Source of the DNA: Tubiluchus corallicola
Lineage: Eukaryota; Priapulida; Priapulimorpha; Priapulimorphida; Tubiluchidae
Assembly (NCBI GenBank): GCA_030141605.1
Contig: JAQGDQ010000372.1
Coordinates: 71,001 to 135,000, forward strand
DNA: 64,000 nucleotides
Direction: 5' to 3'
How positions within the stretch are numbered: position 1 is the stretch's first letter; every line of letters starts with the position of its first letter. This document shows positions 1 to 34,941 of this stretch, in pieces. Made by a program: the position numbers and the translations under genes. The notes under the pieces were generated by a model. The model saw only the letters and a list, made by a program, of their open reading frames with translations. It did no database searches and had not been told where the DNA came from.

Positions 1-3000
1 GCTGCACAACCCATTAAATAATTGTATAATTTTTTGTACTTAACAGGCAATAAACCCAAATTCACAGTTTTTTAAATGAATGTTGCAAGTTTTTTTGCGG
101 CATGAATGTTGAGATGATGTAGTAAAAGTTTCTCACCTTTGCCGCTGCCCCCATCATTTTGACATTTATTATAACTTTAAATTTTGGTAGCCGTTGTGTA
201 AGGCACCAAAAACTAAGTTATATCATACACCCAATCTCTAAACTACTTTTTTGTGGCGCTTACAATTACACTTTAACTACAATGATTATAACGATTTCAT
301 ACATTATATATACTATATATACATAGAGCAAAAATAAAATATACAGGCATCTGAAAGTATCATGCCGTAAAAAACTCAGTGTTTGCAGACTTGTTTCTCA
401 TGAATCCAATCTAGATTTCGTTCTTCAATACTATAGCATTAACATACGTTTGGCATATGAATGGCCCCTTTAAACTGATTAACTATATAACATTTGTTCT
501 TTAATTTTTACCGTACTTTTTAGTAGGAGCTGACATCTTTTTGGTATTACTTTAGCAATGGAACCATAGATCTCAGGCGCACCAGCCGATTAGTGACAAA
601 TATCAAAAAGCGCATCTTTTTAATAAAACTTAATGCGACTGTGTAATCGATAATCATTGTGGTCATCATTATTGTTGTACAGTATTTACTAGTCCTTATG
701 GCATATATGAGATTGCGATACTAACTAATTTTTCTCTACCCTTTTAATGTACATGTATGCTGTATATCACAGATTCATTAAAAATTGGAAACAAAGTGCT
801 TGATATAGTTGTCCATGTTGTTTAAAGTTCCTAAAATAGTATTAACGATGCGCATTTTTATTAACTACATTAGCTTTTACACTAATGCTAATGATTTCTC
901 AAAAGTTTAATAACACATGCACACATGTATTTCTAAATCTCTGATCATCATGTGAATTTTGGCTTATAATTGTCTTGCCCAATTCTGGAAGTCTAGGAAT
1001 AATATTGATGAACCTGTCTATTTCCTGATTGGCATGCTTCGCGATGCCTTCATAGAATGACTGGAAATTCAAGAACTGGATCAAAACCATACATTCATTT
1101 CAGACTCTTGGAAAAACTGGCAATTATAGTCTGTCTGAATAAAGAGGTCCAAGCGATTGAGGTTGTGATATGTTAGACAGACAGATTCAATGACAGCGGG
1201 TCCATGATTTTGATTACTATAATTTTTTGAAAATTTTATTCTAGATCAGGTAAATAGAATTTTATTGAAGGTAATGTCTAAAATTAATTTTGATTCTATT
1301 CAAACTAAACTTCTGGCATTAAAGAAATTCACCACCTGAAGAAATTACATGCATTTCTGTCTAAATACAATGTCAAGTGCTGACTTTGATGGCCACTTGT
1401 CAAAACATGGGATGAGCAACATAGATATTTATATTATTATGTAATCACATAGTAACATTATCACCCAATTTGAGCATATTTTACCAGAAAGGCAAAAATT
1501 CGAATATATTCGAACTGGAATCCAACCGAATTTCAGGATTTCGAATCCGAATTCAGTTTAAAAATTTCTGCATAAATTTTTGAAACATTAATAAAAAGCA
1601 GTTTCGTAAAGTTCATGGATATTGTTCAATTTTTTAAAAATTGTGCACAGAAATCACAGCTAAATTGTGCTAATTGCATGCTGTTTCAATCGCTTTAATG
1701 ATTAAAAGGTTTGATGTTAAGCAGATGAATTATTAGAATTTATAACTTTCGGTTTGTTTGGAATTCGAATTAAAAAATTTGTTCGAATCAAATTTCTTGC
1801 GTGTAAAAGTGTCGTTGGTTATGAAAATTCCCCTGCGAAAGTGATTTATCCGGTGCGTTTCGAATTGTGGAAATGATGCAAAAAACGTCATCATAACATT
1901 TCAGTTGCCAAGCAAAACAAAATGTCTTTGTCAAATTGTGATGTCTAAAGCTAAAGAAATAACTAATTTTATTATTTAAATGTGTTTATAGTGTAGGAAT
2001 CATTTGAACTATGTAAGTTTTATAAAATTTTGCCGAAAGCGTAAGATCATATTAATTACTGGAATTGCTATAACTGTGTCTAAAAGTGAAAAGTGAATCC
2101 GTTTGGCCAATCCTACTCAGTACTTGGTACTGCACTTCGTGCAGCACGTTATTTAATTTAGTAGATATATATTAATTATATTATTAGTCCTCGTTTAGTG
2201 CTATGCACTGAGAGTGTGATGGTACTCCGTGAAATCATTTTTGTGATGTGAAGTCTGCCTAAGACCATGTCATTATCTAAAATACAAAGCCACTAATGCA
2301 AAATCACAGTAACTGTGGTGGTTTAGTAAAAATAAACTCTATTTACTAAAACAGTACTGTAATTCTTACAGCAGCACACTTATCAGCTTAAGATATTAAT
2401 TAGGAAATTTCTGGCAAATTTATTCACTATTGCAGAAATTCTACCAGCTTTACAGGCTAATTTACATACACATCTATTCAATGTAATATTTTTCCCAATT
2501 AACAATTAATCTGTTAAATTGGCCAATTAAAGGGATGTCTCCACTCATTAACCCTTCCATATGAATTAAGATAGAGTCTGATGACTTAAAAAATGTAAGT
2601 GGATCAATTAGTGATGGTCCAGCATGGGTTTTAAATTATCGACTAGTAGTATATAGCTTTTGTACTCGTTTCCAATAAAGCATCCAGTACAGCATGCAAT
2701 ATTTTCTTGAACACTTGAAATTCACCATTTCAATGCATTATCAGCCTCTTTTCGCTGTTGACAAAAAGAGTTATATCCCCGTCGGTTTCAGTACTACCCA
2801 GTGTACCTCTTCATGACTGTAATTGTTCATGCTGCACTGACAATTGGAGCAAAAAGTATATCAGATTTAGAATGACAAATTGTGAAATTATGAATTTATT
2901 GTGAAATTTTCTGCTTATTATGCGCATTTTCAACTAAATAATAAGCACACATGTGATTTAGCTGCAGTTTGAAACGCATTTAATGCAAGTTTGTGGTTTG

Positions 3001-3427
3001 ACATTATGAGCAACGTGGCTATTAGTATCTTTTACTCATGCAGTCATGCTAATGAATAAGCATAACACTCACAAATGGCATGTTTTTTTTCTCAAAAAGT
3101 TGATCTTAATATGGGATTTTTGTTATACTGTAGAACACGATTATTGTGCTTGTTTTATTCTTCGGCAGTGTGGCTGCTTACTGTGTGTGATTTTGACTCA
3201 TCATCAATTGAAAAGCAATCAGCATTCAATTCCCTCTGTGACCACAATGCAGGATTGGTGCTATAAGCGCTTGATCTTAGATGTTTGGTGTGAGAATAAT
3301 AAGTAAGTGTGAATAGTACACATAATAATAATAATGATAATAATAATAATAATAGTAGTAGTAGTGGTAGTGGTAGTGGTAGTGGTAGTGGCAGCGCAGC
3401 AGCAGCAGCAGTAGCAGCAGTAGCAGT

Positions 3428-3494
<67 letters not shown>

Positions 3495-5387
3495 TCTTTA
3501 TTGTTGTAATATTGTACATCAGAACTGGTAAACCAGACATTCCATAAAGTGGTATTATTGCTATACATCAGCATAGGAAACTGTTGTTAGCAATAGTGTT
3601 ATTAGAGTAAAATAAAATTACATTTAAGATAAAAAGACAAGTGAAATTTTAATTACAATATTGCATCTCAGAAACTCACATTAAATATAATCAGCTGCAC
3701 ACAATACACATTAAACACAGTACATATTAAATGCAAGCACACATGCAAATACAATGCACATTTACATAACATTTACCTATAGTGAGCGCAATACATTTAC
3801 AAAATTTACAGTAGAATTTTATGCAAAGTATGTGTTTTTTTGTGTATGCGTGACAGATTTTATTGAAGTTATGATGAGCGGTACATTTTGGCTTGCTATA
3901 AAGTACAGACTGTTCGTCAGGGGAAGACAAAAAATAATAATTTTCTTGGCTTAATTCTTTTTGTACACTGATCAATTAGTTCAACAAATTTTAGTTCAAC
4001 ATTAGTATAAACGAGTGTGGTATTTTTTGTTCTTTTCTAAACTCTTTTAGTTCTAGTTGTTCTATATAAACTTCTAATCGTGAAAATTGTTATTAATGAG
4101 ATAATTATTAATGTTTGTGGTTTTCTCAGTTTATTCTGCATCAGCTTATCTTGCATTATTCAGTGAACTTGCTCTTTTAATGTACTATCAGACTTCTTTA
4201 ATATAGTAGTTTAAACAACATAAGCTAATTGCCTCAGGTAAACTGTGAACAACAATTAAGAGGTCTGCCAAATACTAGACGTTCAATTTTAACATACATT
4301 TATGCACTAGTAGCATTTGACAATCTTTTGTAACAGCTTGAAATCTTTAATTGAAAAAATAGGAGGCTAATTACCTTGGGACAGACAGTGTCTTTACCAA
4401 TTTGAAGGCTCAACTCATGTTATCTACCTAGCTGGGAGAGATTTTTTCGCTGGCAGATTTGTTTGAGTTTTTTGGCTTGGAGAAACTGATAAATGCTGAC
4501 TGTTTCTAATCTTTCCAGACACTAATCGTCTACACAACTATTACTCAAGTATAATGTTTGACTGCTATAATGTTTGTATACCCCTGTTAGACCAGTTAGA
4601 CTTCTGTCTGAATTTTAGTTTCAGAAAACATGTGTGGTTGGAGAAAATAAAAAAATAATAATATTACACAGTTGACCTTCACTCTCACTGTATATTTCAA
4701 TGTATTTTCTGTCCATAACATTAGGCATAAATGTTTGGGAGCCGCTTTTGTTGCGCAACTTAGGTGAAAGAAGGGGGAGGACAAAGTGAGAGCTAATTGG
4801 CTGTCGCGAGGACCTCCCTGGTTGATTGACATTTTGCGATCTGTGTATTGACAGACTTGATGATTTCAAGCTTTGATATTATCACTACATTAACGTGTGG
4901 TTTTATAAAGCTGCCTTCACCTTATAAATGAGATGAGTTCTGTTAACCCAGTACAGCTCCAAATTTTCTGCACAGTTTCTTACAGAAAGTGCTATTGTGT
5001 ATCTAAATAAGTGTGGTTGTGGGTATGTGACAATGAAAAATGATTAAACTGAGCTTTTTCACACATATTTCTGTAATGCTTTTCATTGTAAAAATGAAAA
5101 TATTTTCCATCTTAGGTCATTTTGTATGTTGTAAAACTGAATATTGTTTTCCTTAAAATATTGCCAATAAAATCTTAAAACCCTTTATTTAGTGATTCAG
5201 TCTTTAGAACAATGTTTACATGTATATAGTTCATATTCTTATTTCGTGTATCAGTATTAGTTGACATCATTATTTTTGGTTCGTGTAAACGTAATTACCT
5301 CATCAAATGGTCATTTTGTTTTTGATTGTTTTAGAAAATCAGAATCTTCGGTTGAGTGCTAGAAGTTGTTCCGACTAAGCTATATCA
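1..5387. other. Upstream region of the kinase gene; no coding exon seen
   Basis: AT-rich DNA with no convincing exon. It contains a cluster of TTCGAA-type motifs at about 1,500-1,800 and a simple-repeat block at 3.3-3.5 kb. A somewhat GC-richer stretch at about 4,735-4,830 has an inverted CCAAT (ATTGG) and CpGs, and could be promoter or an untranslated exon of the kinase gene, but nothing proves it. Confidence 0.4.
3322..3492. repeat. Compound trinucleotide microsatellite (AAT, AGT/GGT, GCA)
   Basis: Consecutive blocks of AAT, AGT, GGT and GCA units, then AAT again. Frames running through it in several phases are homopolymeric and not genes. Confidence 0.95.
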
Positions 5388-5402
5388 ATGACGATTTCCA
5401 GT

Positions 5403-27245
<21,843 letters not shown>

Positions 27246-30200
27246 TGCTACTAGAGTAGTGAATATTATGTGGTACAGATAGTTCCTGTATTCCAGCGCA
27301 TTGTATCAATGGCTGTGTACATCGATACGTCAGTTCCTTGCTTGTGCAATTATGAAATTCTAAGCGGCAACGAGCAAACGACTAATCTGTCCTGTTGATA
27401 TTATATTAGCTTTTTTCTAAGTGACGAGTTGGAAAATATTATTTTTTTGCTTTCCACCGTAATTGTGGTGCTGTACACCCTATTTTGGGCAAACACGGTG
27501 AAAATGGATTATGAATGTGTACGTGCATGCGTTTGCTTCAGTTTAACTGATTTTATATGCAGTGTTTTCGTACGAAGCTAAGCAGAAAGTAACAAGGGCT
27601 TTCAGCTGGTAGGTTTACTAGGTTTATTAGTGATTTAGTGTGTGAGATAAGTGGTTATTGTGCACACGCACTCTTACAGTTTACCCATGTGAGACAAAGC
27701 GATTAATTCATCTATAGTTGTTGCCAGCTATGAACTTGCAATCTGGCAAACACTTAAAGAAAGAAGCAGAGTACAGCAACCAAAGCGCTGGAACGCGCTT
27801 GTCAGTTCTTGTACAAGTAAAACATTAATACTCTGAATGGGTAATAGGACTGGAATAACGTCTAGACCATGTTGACCAGACTTTGGCAAGACCAAGACGG
27901 AGTTCACCTCTCCACATTTTGTCCACTTGTTTTATTCAAACAAGCGAATGATGAATGCGCTGCTTTCTAATCAAAACTACAACCAGAGCCAGAAAGACTC
28001 AGCATGAAGACACTGGAAGTTAGACAGTGGCTGCAGTAACATACTTTAAAGCAATTTATATTCTAGTCACAATCGCATAAAAAGTTGATGAACAGTAATA
28101 AGTGTAAAGTAGAAAATTGTGAGTTTGTAGGTCGAGTACTGTCTAGCAATCACCATAGTAATTATTTATGGTTGTAATTTGCATGGAATATTTGTTTTAT
28201 TATGTTTATCCTATTTATTGTTGAGTTTGTTGATCTGTCTGAGAACCTTTAGCATTTATATTGTTTAGTCGCTACTATACTTTTTTTAGTTGAGTTAATG
28301 TTTAGAACAGGGGTCCCTAAACATTTTAGATTGTTGACCCCTTTACAGAATCCTTGATTTCTCATTGACCCCTGAGCATACTTGTACGAAAAATATTAAT
28401 AATAATAAAGCAGATGTGCAGTTTCTACTTAAGTACGGTACACAGAAACTAAAACTTCATAGATCTCTACACTATATGACTGTGCTACATTTGTATTACT
28501 TCTAGTTTTGATACCAAACCTAATATCAGTAGTAATAGAACCTTTGAATAGCATATTTCTTGTCCCCGGAGTAATTTGAGAAAAGTGTTGCAAACTCCTA
28601 TACAGTGTGTGCATAAACTTAAATGAGGTTTTAAACTGCTGTGCTTGTACTGACTGGTGAAGAAGAAATTCAGACAATCAGAAGAAATAATATTCAGTAT
28701 TAAGAATTAGTTATGATTAAAATAGCAACATTGTATTGGTGCCCCTGGTAACATTGTATTGGTTCCTCTTGGTTCACATGACAGAGGGCTTATACAAGCC
28801 TTTGCTTCTCTAGCCCACTGCAGTACAATTATTCTTTTATGATAACGATAGTGTATGAAACATAACAATTTAATACAGTATGACGTAATAATTTTGATGT
28901 CACTGTGTGCTGAATGTTATTATAAAAGAGAATCTCCATTTGGATTTCTCTGAGCAGCAAAACAGACAGTGATTTTGATTCATTCCGTATGCACACAAGA
29001 GGTTGTTGCATTAATGTAATGGTTATTCAAGTGCTTTAGCATTCCACGTGGCGGCTACCTACTCGTGTATAATGCAAGAAATGTAAAAGCATTTGTTTTC
29101 ATTTATTTGTAAAGGGTTTTATATAGGTGATGCCGTCATTTTTGTTTATTTGTAAAGTATTTTGTATAGCTGATGCCGTCATTTTGCAGTTCGTAGATGT
29201 ATATAAGTAATATAACTGATGACTGGTCGATGCTTATTGACATTTAAGCGTGTTGTTGTGAATTGGGGATTTTTATCCAATTGTGTGTCTTTATAATGCT
29301 TTTCAGAATAATACTGACGTAGCAATGAACACTCTATTTAGCAGAGAAGATATATGGAAAATAGTTACATAGTAGAGTTACCCGAGTTTTGTCACTGAAA
29401 ATGTTCGTCTAGCCTTTTGACCGCTAGAAAATCTCTAGTAATTCATATTTCCTTTTACTACTGCTATTACTATTACTACTGCCGCTCCTACTATTACTAC
29501 TACTACTATTACTACTACCGCTGCCACTACTACTACTACTATTACTGCTACTACTACTGCTGCTGCCACTACTACTACTCTCGCTTCTCCTACTGCTACA
29601 TACAACAACTACTACTACTGATAATGTTAATAATAATAGCCGTTTGCTACTGTCTCTATTTAAACAGATGTCCTTACTGTACTCCTAGAATTGTATCTTA
29701 TGCCTTTTCTACAAGTCGAGGCGAAACATGCGAATCGCAAACTGCTAAATTTTAATTTTGTGGTTTGCCCTTTTTTGTTTGTCAAATATGCATATGTACA
29801 GATTTTGCCCACTAATTGTTGACTAGTCACTTGCTGTTGGCAGAGACTTGATGAATTTTAATAAATCATTCAAGAAATTTGAAGCTTGAATCAAACTTTT
29901 TTGCAGTGTTTTTAATCATTTTTAGCGTGAATCAGAAGTAATGAATGCATTTGTCATTTGCATTTGACCTTTATTAGGTCATTTTATAAGATCATCAAAA
30001 AGCATATACATTTCTACGTAAGTACATTATTTTTGTTTGTCTTTTACCATATGGTGATGAATTTCCTATAATGCAGCATTGAAATATATGCACTGGGCAC
30101 GCTTGTATAAGTAAAACTAATTAAAACAAGATTTTCTCATTTCATTTTCTAACTTTATTTACATCCAATATTGCAAAATGGCCAAATCACGGTGTTTACA

Positions 30201-30473
30201 ACACGCCAACTAAAAAGTGATAATTTTGAACAACTCGGTAATAAGTGCAGGTGCAACCATTTTACATTAGTTGCTAATTTCAAATTCTTTGAATTGGGTT
30301 TTCGCATAACCACGTAAGACGCATTATGCAGAGTGACAATCGCTTAAATACGATTAGCTAAACATTCATTATAATTTTTATTCTTGTGCGACATTTGTGA
30401 TTATCACTCGTCAACTAGACATGCTTAGGAATAAATGTATCACTGCTTTTAGAATGCTAGTTGTAGGTTAGCA
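27246..30473. other. Convergent intergenic region between kinase and COX5B
   Basis: Kinase 3' UTR is expected at the left and COX5B 3' UTR at the right (minus-strand AATAAA at about 30,375 and 30,150). A hAT-type end starts at about 28,307 (CAGGGGTCCCTAAACATTTT) without a clear partner. No coding frame seen. Confidence 0.5.
29452..29645. repeat. (TAC)n-type degenerate microsatellite
   Basis: TAC, TGC and GCC triplets. The tyrosine/cysteine-rich frame through it is an artefact. Confidence 0.9.
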
Positions 30474-33400
30474 TTACAGAGGCTTTGCGTCAATTAGCTT
30501 AAACCAGTGACCGCAGTCACACCGCGTCGGCTCGCCTTTATATAGCCACATCCAATTAATCGCAACAGAATCTTCCTCACCTAAGAATATAAAAAACAGT
30601 CATTGTAAAACAACTACAGAAATCGAACGACTATAACCAATGACAAGTTTACTAACACGAAGCGCAGTGAATAAAACTTCATTTATACACAGTAATGTTT
30701 ATAAAAGGCAGTCAGAAAACTGAATTGATAAAACCACAATATCTATCGGATGCTGTAGTCTCTGTTAAAAAAATGTTGAGCAGAACTTTAAGCTGTAACT
30801 GAAAGTTCATGAAATGTAGGACTGAAAGATTCGGAAAATCATTTGTGTCCTTTTTGGATGGACTGCTCCCATACTACACTTGAACTTGAAATATATCATT
30901 TTATGTACATTGTATTCCCTGTCACAGTGTATGATACGCTGTTGTGTATTTGGTATTTTTAAATTGAGGCCGAAAAATAAAAGCACTTGTCAGTCCTAAT
31001 GTAAAAAAAGCAAACAAGCCAGTTCAGCAACAAACCCGGGGCAGCATAATGATACACACAGTCATACTTACACACACATCCAATGATGCACACAGTCATA
31101 CTTACACACACATCCAATGAAGCACACAGTCATACTTACACACACATCCAATGAAGCACACAGTCATACTTACACACACATCCAATGAAGCACACAGTCA
31201 TACTTACACACACATCCAATGAAGCACACAGTCATACTTACACACACATCCAATGAAGCACACAGTCATACTTACACACACATCCAATGAAGCACACAGT
31301 CATACTTACACACACATCCAATGAAGCACACAGTCATACTTACACACGCATCCAATGATGCACACAGTCATACTTACACACGCATCCAATGATGCACACA
31401 GTCATACTTACACACACATCCAATGATGCACACAGTCATACTTACACACGCATCCAATGATGCACACAGTCATACTTACACACGCATCCAATGATGCACA
31501 CAGTCATACTTACACACGCATCCAATGATGCACACAGTCATACTTACACACGCATCCAATGATGCACACAGTCATACTTACACACGCATCCAATGATGCA
31601 CACAGTCATACTTACACACGCATCCAATGATGCACACAGTCATACTTACGCACACATCCAATGATGTACGCAGTCATACTTACACACACATCCAATGATG
31701 CACACAGTCATACTTACACACACATCCAATGATGCACACAGTCATACTTACACACGCATCCAATGATGCACACAGTCATACTTACACACACATCCAATGA
31801 TGTACGCAGTCATACTTACACACGCATCCAATAATGCACGCAGTCATACTTACACACGCATCCAATGATGCACGCAGTCATACTTACACACGCATCCAAT
31901 GATGCACACAGTCATACTTACACACACATCCAATGATGCACACAGTCATACTTACACACACATCCAATGATGTACGCAGTCATACTTACACACACATCCA
32001 ATGATGCGCTTGTCGAAATTTGATGGTATCAAATTAGGCTGATCCTTTGTTCCCGCTCCTCTTTTGACAACTCTCATGTCGAATGGGTTCTGCAAGAAAA
32101 ATAAAAATCTTAATTCTAAAAGAACAAGTAATGAAATTCTGCTGATTGAACTGGCGAGTATCTTTATTATCTTTAATCTGATTTTAGAGCATGCATTAAA
32201 ACGAAGATTGGTTTTTAGTACTGTTCATCCCTGTCAGATGGAGACATCAAAATGACAGCCCACAGCATTGTCAAGAGTAAAAAACATGGTTTTTGCAAAT
32301 ACAAAAATTACACTTACAACAACACCAAATTAGACCTTCTGCTATGGCGGCATACTACAATGTGCAAGAACTAAACTACGAGACTAAACTACGCGTGTTC
32401 AAAGCCAGCATTCTGTCCACGCTGATGTATGGCAGCAAAACGTGGACTATCTTAGCGGAGGACGAAAGACGTCTTAACACGTTCAAAACTAAATTGCTAA
32501 AGCGAATTCTCGGCATTAGCTTTTGGGATCACATCATGAACGCCGAGGTCTACAGATGTGCGGGTCTCGCCGGCACATTGGCAGACCACAACAAACGTCG
32601 CCGTCTGGAATATCTGGGGCACGTCACTCGAATGGCCCGCTCCCGCCTACCATTCATCTCTATGTTCGAGCCGGCGTCAGTGGCAGCAGCACGCCTCAGC
32701 ACGTGGAAGCGCAGCAGAGGAGGTCAACAGAAACATTTCTGCCATCAAATCAAGCGAGATATTGTGTCTCCTCTTGGGCTTGACCGCTACAACCAAGTTT
32801 CCGATGATCTCACAGAGTTGTCGTCATACTGCGAGGACCGGAAGCAGTGGCGTGCGATGGTTTGGTTCGGGATGCTACCTATGCTAGCCTGCCTCCACCT
32901 GGTGGAGGCAGCAAGTAAGCAACGTTCATGGCAACTGTGAAAAATGGTACCGTACATATTACACAAGACTAGAGTAACAACATAAGAGAAATTTTAAACT
33001 CTTCGTAATCCAGAAAGTACCTACATATATGAAAAAATATTTGCTAGAAACCTGTTGCCATCACTACATGCAGAAAAAGTGAAAAGCCAACTTACGTCAT
33101 TTCCAGCTGCTTTTGCTAGTAACTCTTTTCTTTCCAGACCAGTGGCATGTTCAATTGAATCAGGCATTGCTAAACAAACAGAGACGTGTCAAAACACGAA
33201 CGAAATGATTTAAGACAATAATATCCTGGCCCAGAATTATATGCAAGAAAACTTGAAACCTAAAAAAATACTGACAAGGCATCTTAGAAAAGCAGAGTTG
33301 CCAGAAAAATTTTACATCTGTTGCAGGGATTTTGCACAATTTAGGAATACTCTGTTCGCATTATGTCTGTTTAGGAATGTCAGTAACGGTTAAATAGTAT

Positions 33401-34257
33401 CACTTTGTTAGGCTTGAGAATTTGTCCTATTTTTTTTACAAATATTAGATTAAAGTAGAATAGGCTCATAGGTTAGGTTGGGTTGAAATATTTTGGTTCA
33501 GAAGTCACCAAGTTTACAAATATTTGGCTTCGTAAAAAACTAATTGTTAGTTGTTAATTAGTTTTACACGCATTGCAATTCGCTTGTTGTTAGGCTGCCA
33601 AAGTAAAGGCACCATCTTTGGCTGCCAACTTCCTTTGGTGTAAATCGATTGACTGTGGATGGCATGGCATATTTCATGTTGAGGTTAGAACTTTTTTGGA
33701 CTTCTTTATGTTTTTAGGTCATAGCATGTCCTAAGCATAGCAGCTCTAAAGCAGACATCAAACAGGACAAAAAAGAACTAGGCTAGAAACTTGTGAGCCC
33801 GTCACTACAATTTGGCAATTTTGTAAAATTAAATTAAAGCCAATTTTTAGGGTTGTACCGAAGGCATGTTTTCATCAACCGCATGAAGTCGAATTTTATG
33901 CTTGGACGTCACCAAAACTGCATCAGATTCTTCGAGTAAAGTGCAATTAACGAGGACCGCCCAGAAAGCAAGCAAGGTTCTGCAAATCAAGTGCCAGGAA
34001 TTTCGTACATCACTAATGCACAGCAAAAATTAGAAGACGCACGAGTAGATATTTCACAAAAACCGGATATAGCAATTTTATTTGTTACTGAAACTTTTGT
34101 CTAAAGTTTAAATTCGCACATAGTAATATATCATTTTCAACTTATGTTATGTAAGGATTTGTATTTACATACTTCCTTTATCACGCACACACGCAACAAC
34201 GATTGAACGCCGAACTAATCTCGGAGCATTTCTTAAACCTTGTACGAGAGCCGCCAT
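30474..34257 (-). CDS. COX5B: Cytochrome c oxidase subunit 5B, mitochondrial, complete, 4 exons
   Basis: Nuclear-encoded zinc-binding subunit of respiratory complex IV in the mitochondrial inner membrane. Exons in coding order: 34257-34173, 33169-33096, 32089-31990, 30580-30474. All are GT-AG, with phases 1, 0 and 1, giving 121 residues and a TAA stop. Residues 1-29 are basic and lack acidic residues until Asp26, as in a mitochondrial presequence. Exon 2 carries the family signature HATGLERKELLAKAAGND. Exon 3 has NPFDMRVVKRGAGTKDQP and KRIIGC. Exon 4 has CEED, NWMWLYKGEP and RCDCGHWFKL. The four zinc-ligand cysteines are 85, 87, 107 and 109. The codon for Cys87 is split by intron 3, exactly where a 34-bp minisatellite starts. 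Intron 2 contains a LINE fragment in the opposite orientation. The gene is convergent with the upstream kinase gene. No exon is long enough to stand out as an open frame, so it is easily missed. Identity rests on family signatures recognised by eye. Confidence 0.95.
31050..31999. repeat. 34-bp minisatellite built from the COX5B exon 3 splice donor, 28 copies
   Basis: Read on the minus strand, every unit contains GCATCATTGGATGTGTGT followed by GTAAGTATGACTG. The first part equals the last 18 bases of COX5B exon 3 and the second is its splice donor. Donor copies are spaced exactly 34 bases from about 31,061 to 31,979 without indels. Minor variants are CACGCATC, GAAGC and GTACGC. Confidence 0.95.
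32293..32940 (+). pseudogene. Non-LTR retrotransposon RT C-terminal fragment in COX5B intron 2
   Basis: An open frame of about 215 residues shows the tail typical of RTE-like and related LINE ORF2: LSTLMYGSKTWTILAEDERR, KLLKRILGISFWDHIMNAEV, RRRLEYLGHVTRM, DRKQWRAMV. The polymerase core is missing (5' truncated). Its GC content is clearly above the surroundings, consistent with a recent insertion. It is antisense to COX5B. Confidence 0.8.
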
Positions 34258-34892
34258 CTTGTCGTTGTCATTGGCATTTTTCACCAAGGGCGGCACTAGA
34301 TGGCGCCAGGAAATAAAAATTTCTTTGCGACTCCGACAAGCCTTTCTTTTTGTGACATCAAACACGGACGTGGACTGGTGGGCTTCAACTGTTTAGTTTC
34401 CCTGCCTAATAGTCCTCTTTCTTTAATGTTACTATGTGGCGACAGTAATGCACTTATTTACATAAAAAGTTAGTTTTTAGGTTTGTACCTTGAAAAATTA
34501 ATAAACAACAAGAACCATATTACACGCTTAGTCTTAGATTCTGCGTTGGATGTGTGTACTTGCTTGGGCTTGTGATGTCATTTGCTAGAACCTAGAGTAG
34601 AGTGGTGCCGCAACACACAATCCGAAAAGATGCTCATTATCTCATAGCCATATTTTATAGATGCACAGATCACACCTAGATCAATGTAGGGAACGAGAAG
34701 CATTATAAAATTTGTACATTCCGGTAATCATAATTATAGGCTATATACATTAGCAAGGACTACAGCTGAATAAAATTTAAGTGAGGAAGTGGGAGTGGAA
34801 AAGAAACAATGTGTTCGACAGAAAACAAAGCTAAAAAGACTGAGAGAGGAAACCCAAGAGAAAGAAAGGGATTGATGAAGAGAGAGAAAGAG

Positions 34893-34941
<49 letters not shown>

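Noticed and set aside
28429-28677. 82-codon minus-strand frame near a hAT-like end
   Set aside because: No transposase or other motif recognised and no inverted partner end found.
31050-32000. CRISPR-like regular array
   Set aside because: Units are directly adjacent without unique spacers, in an animal gene; it is a minisatellite.
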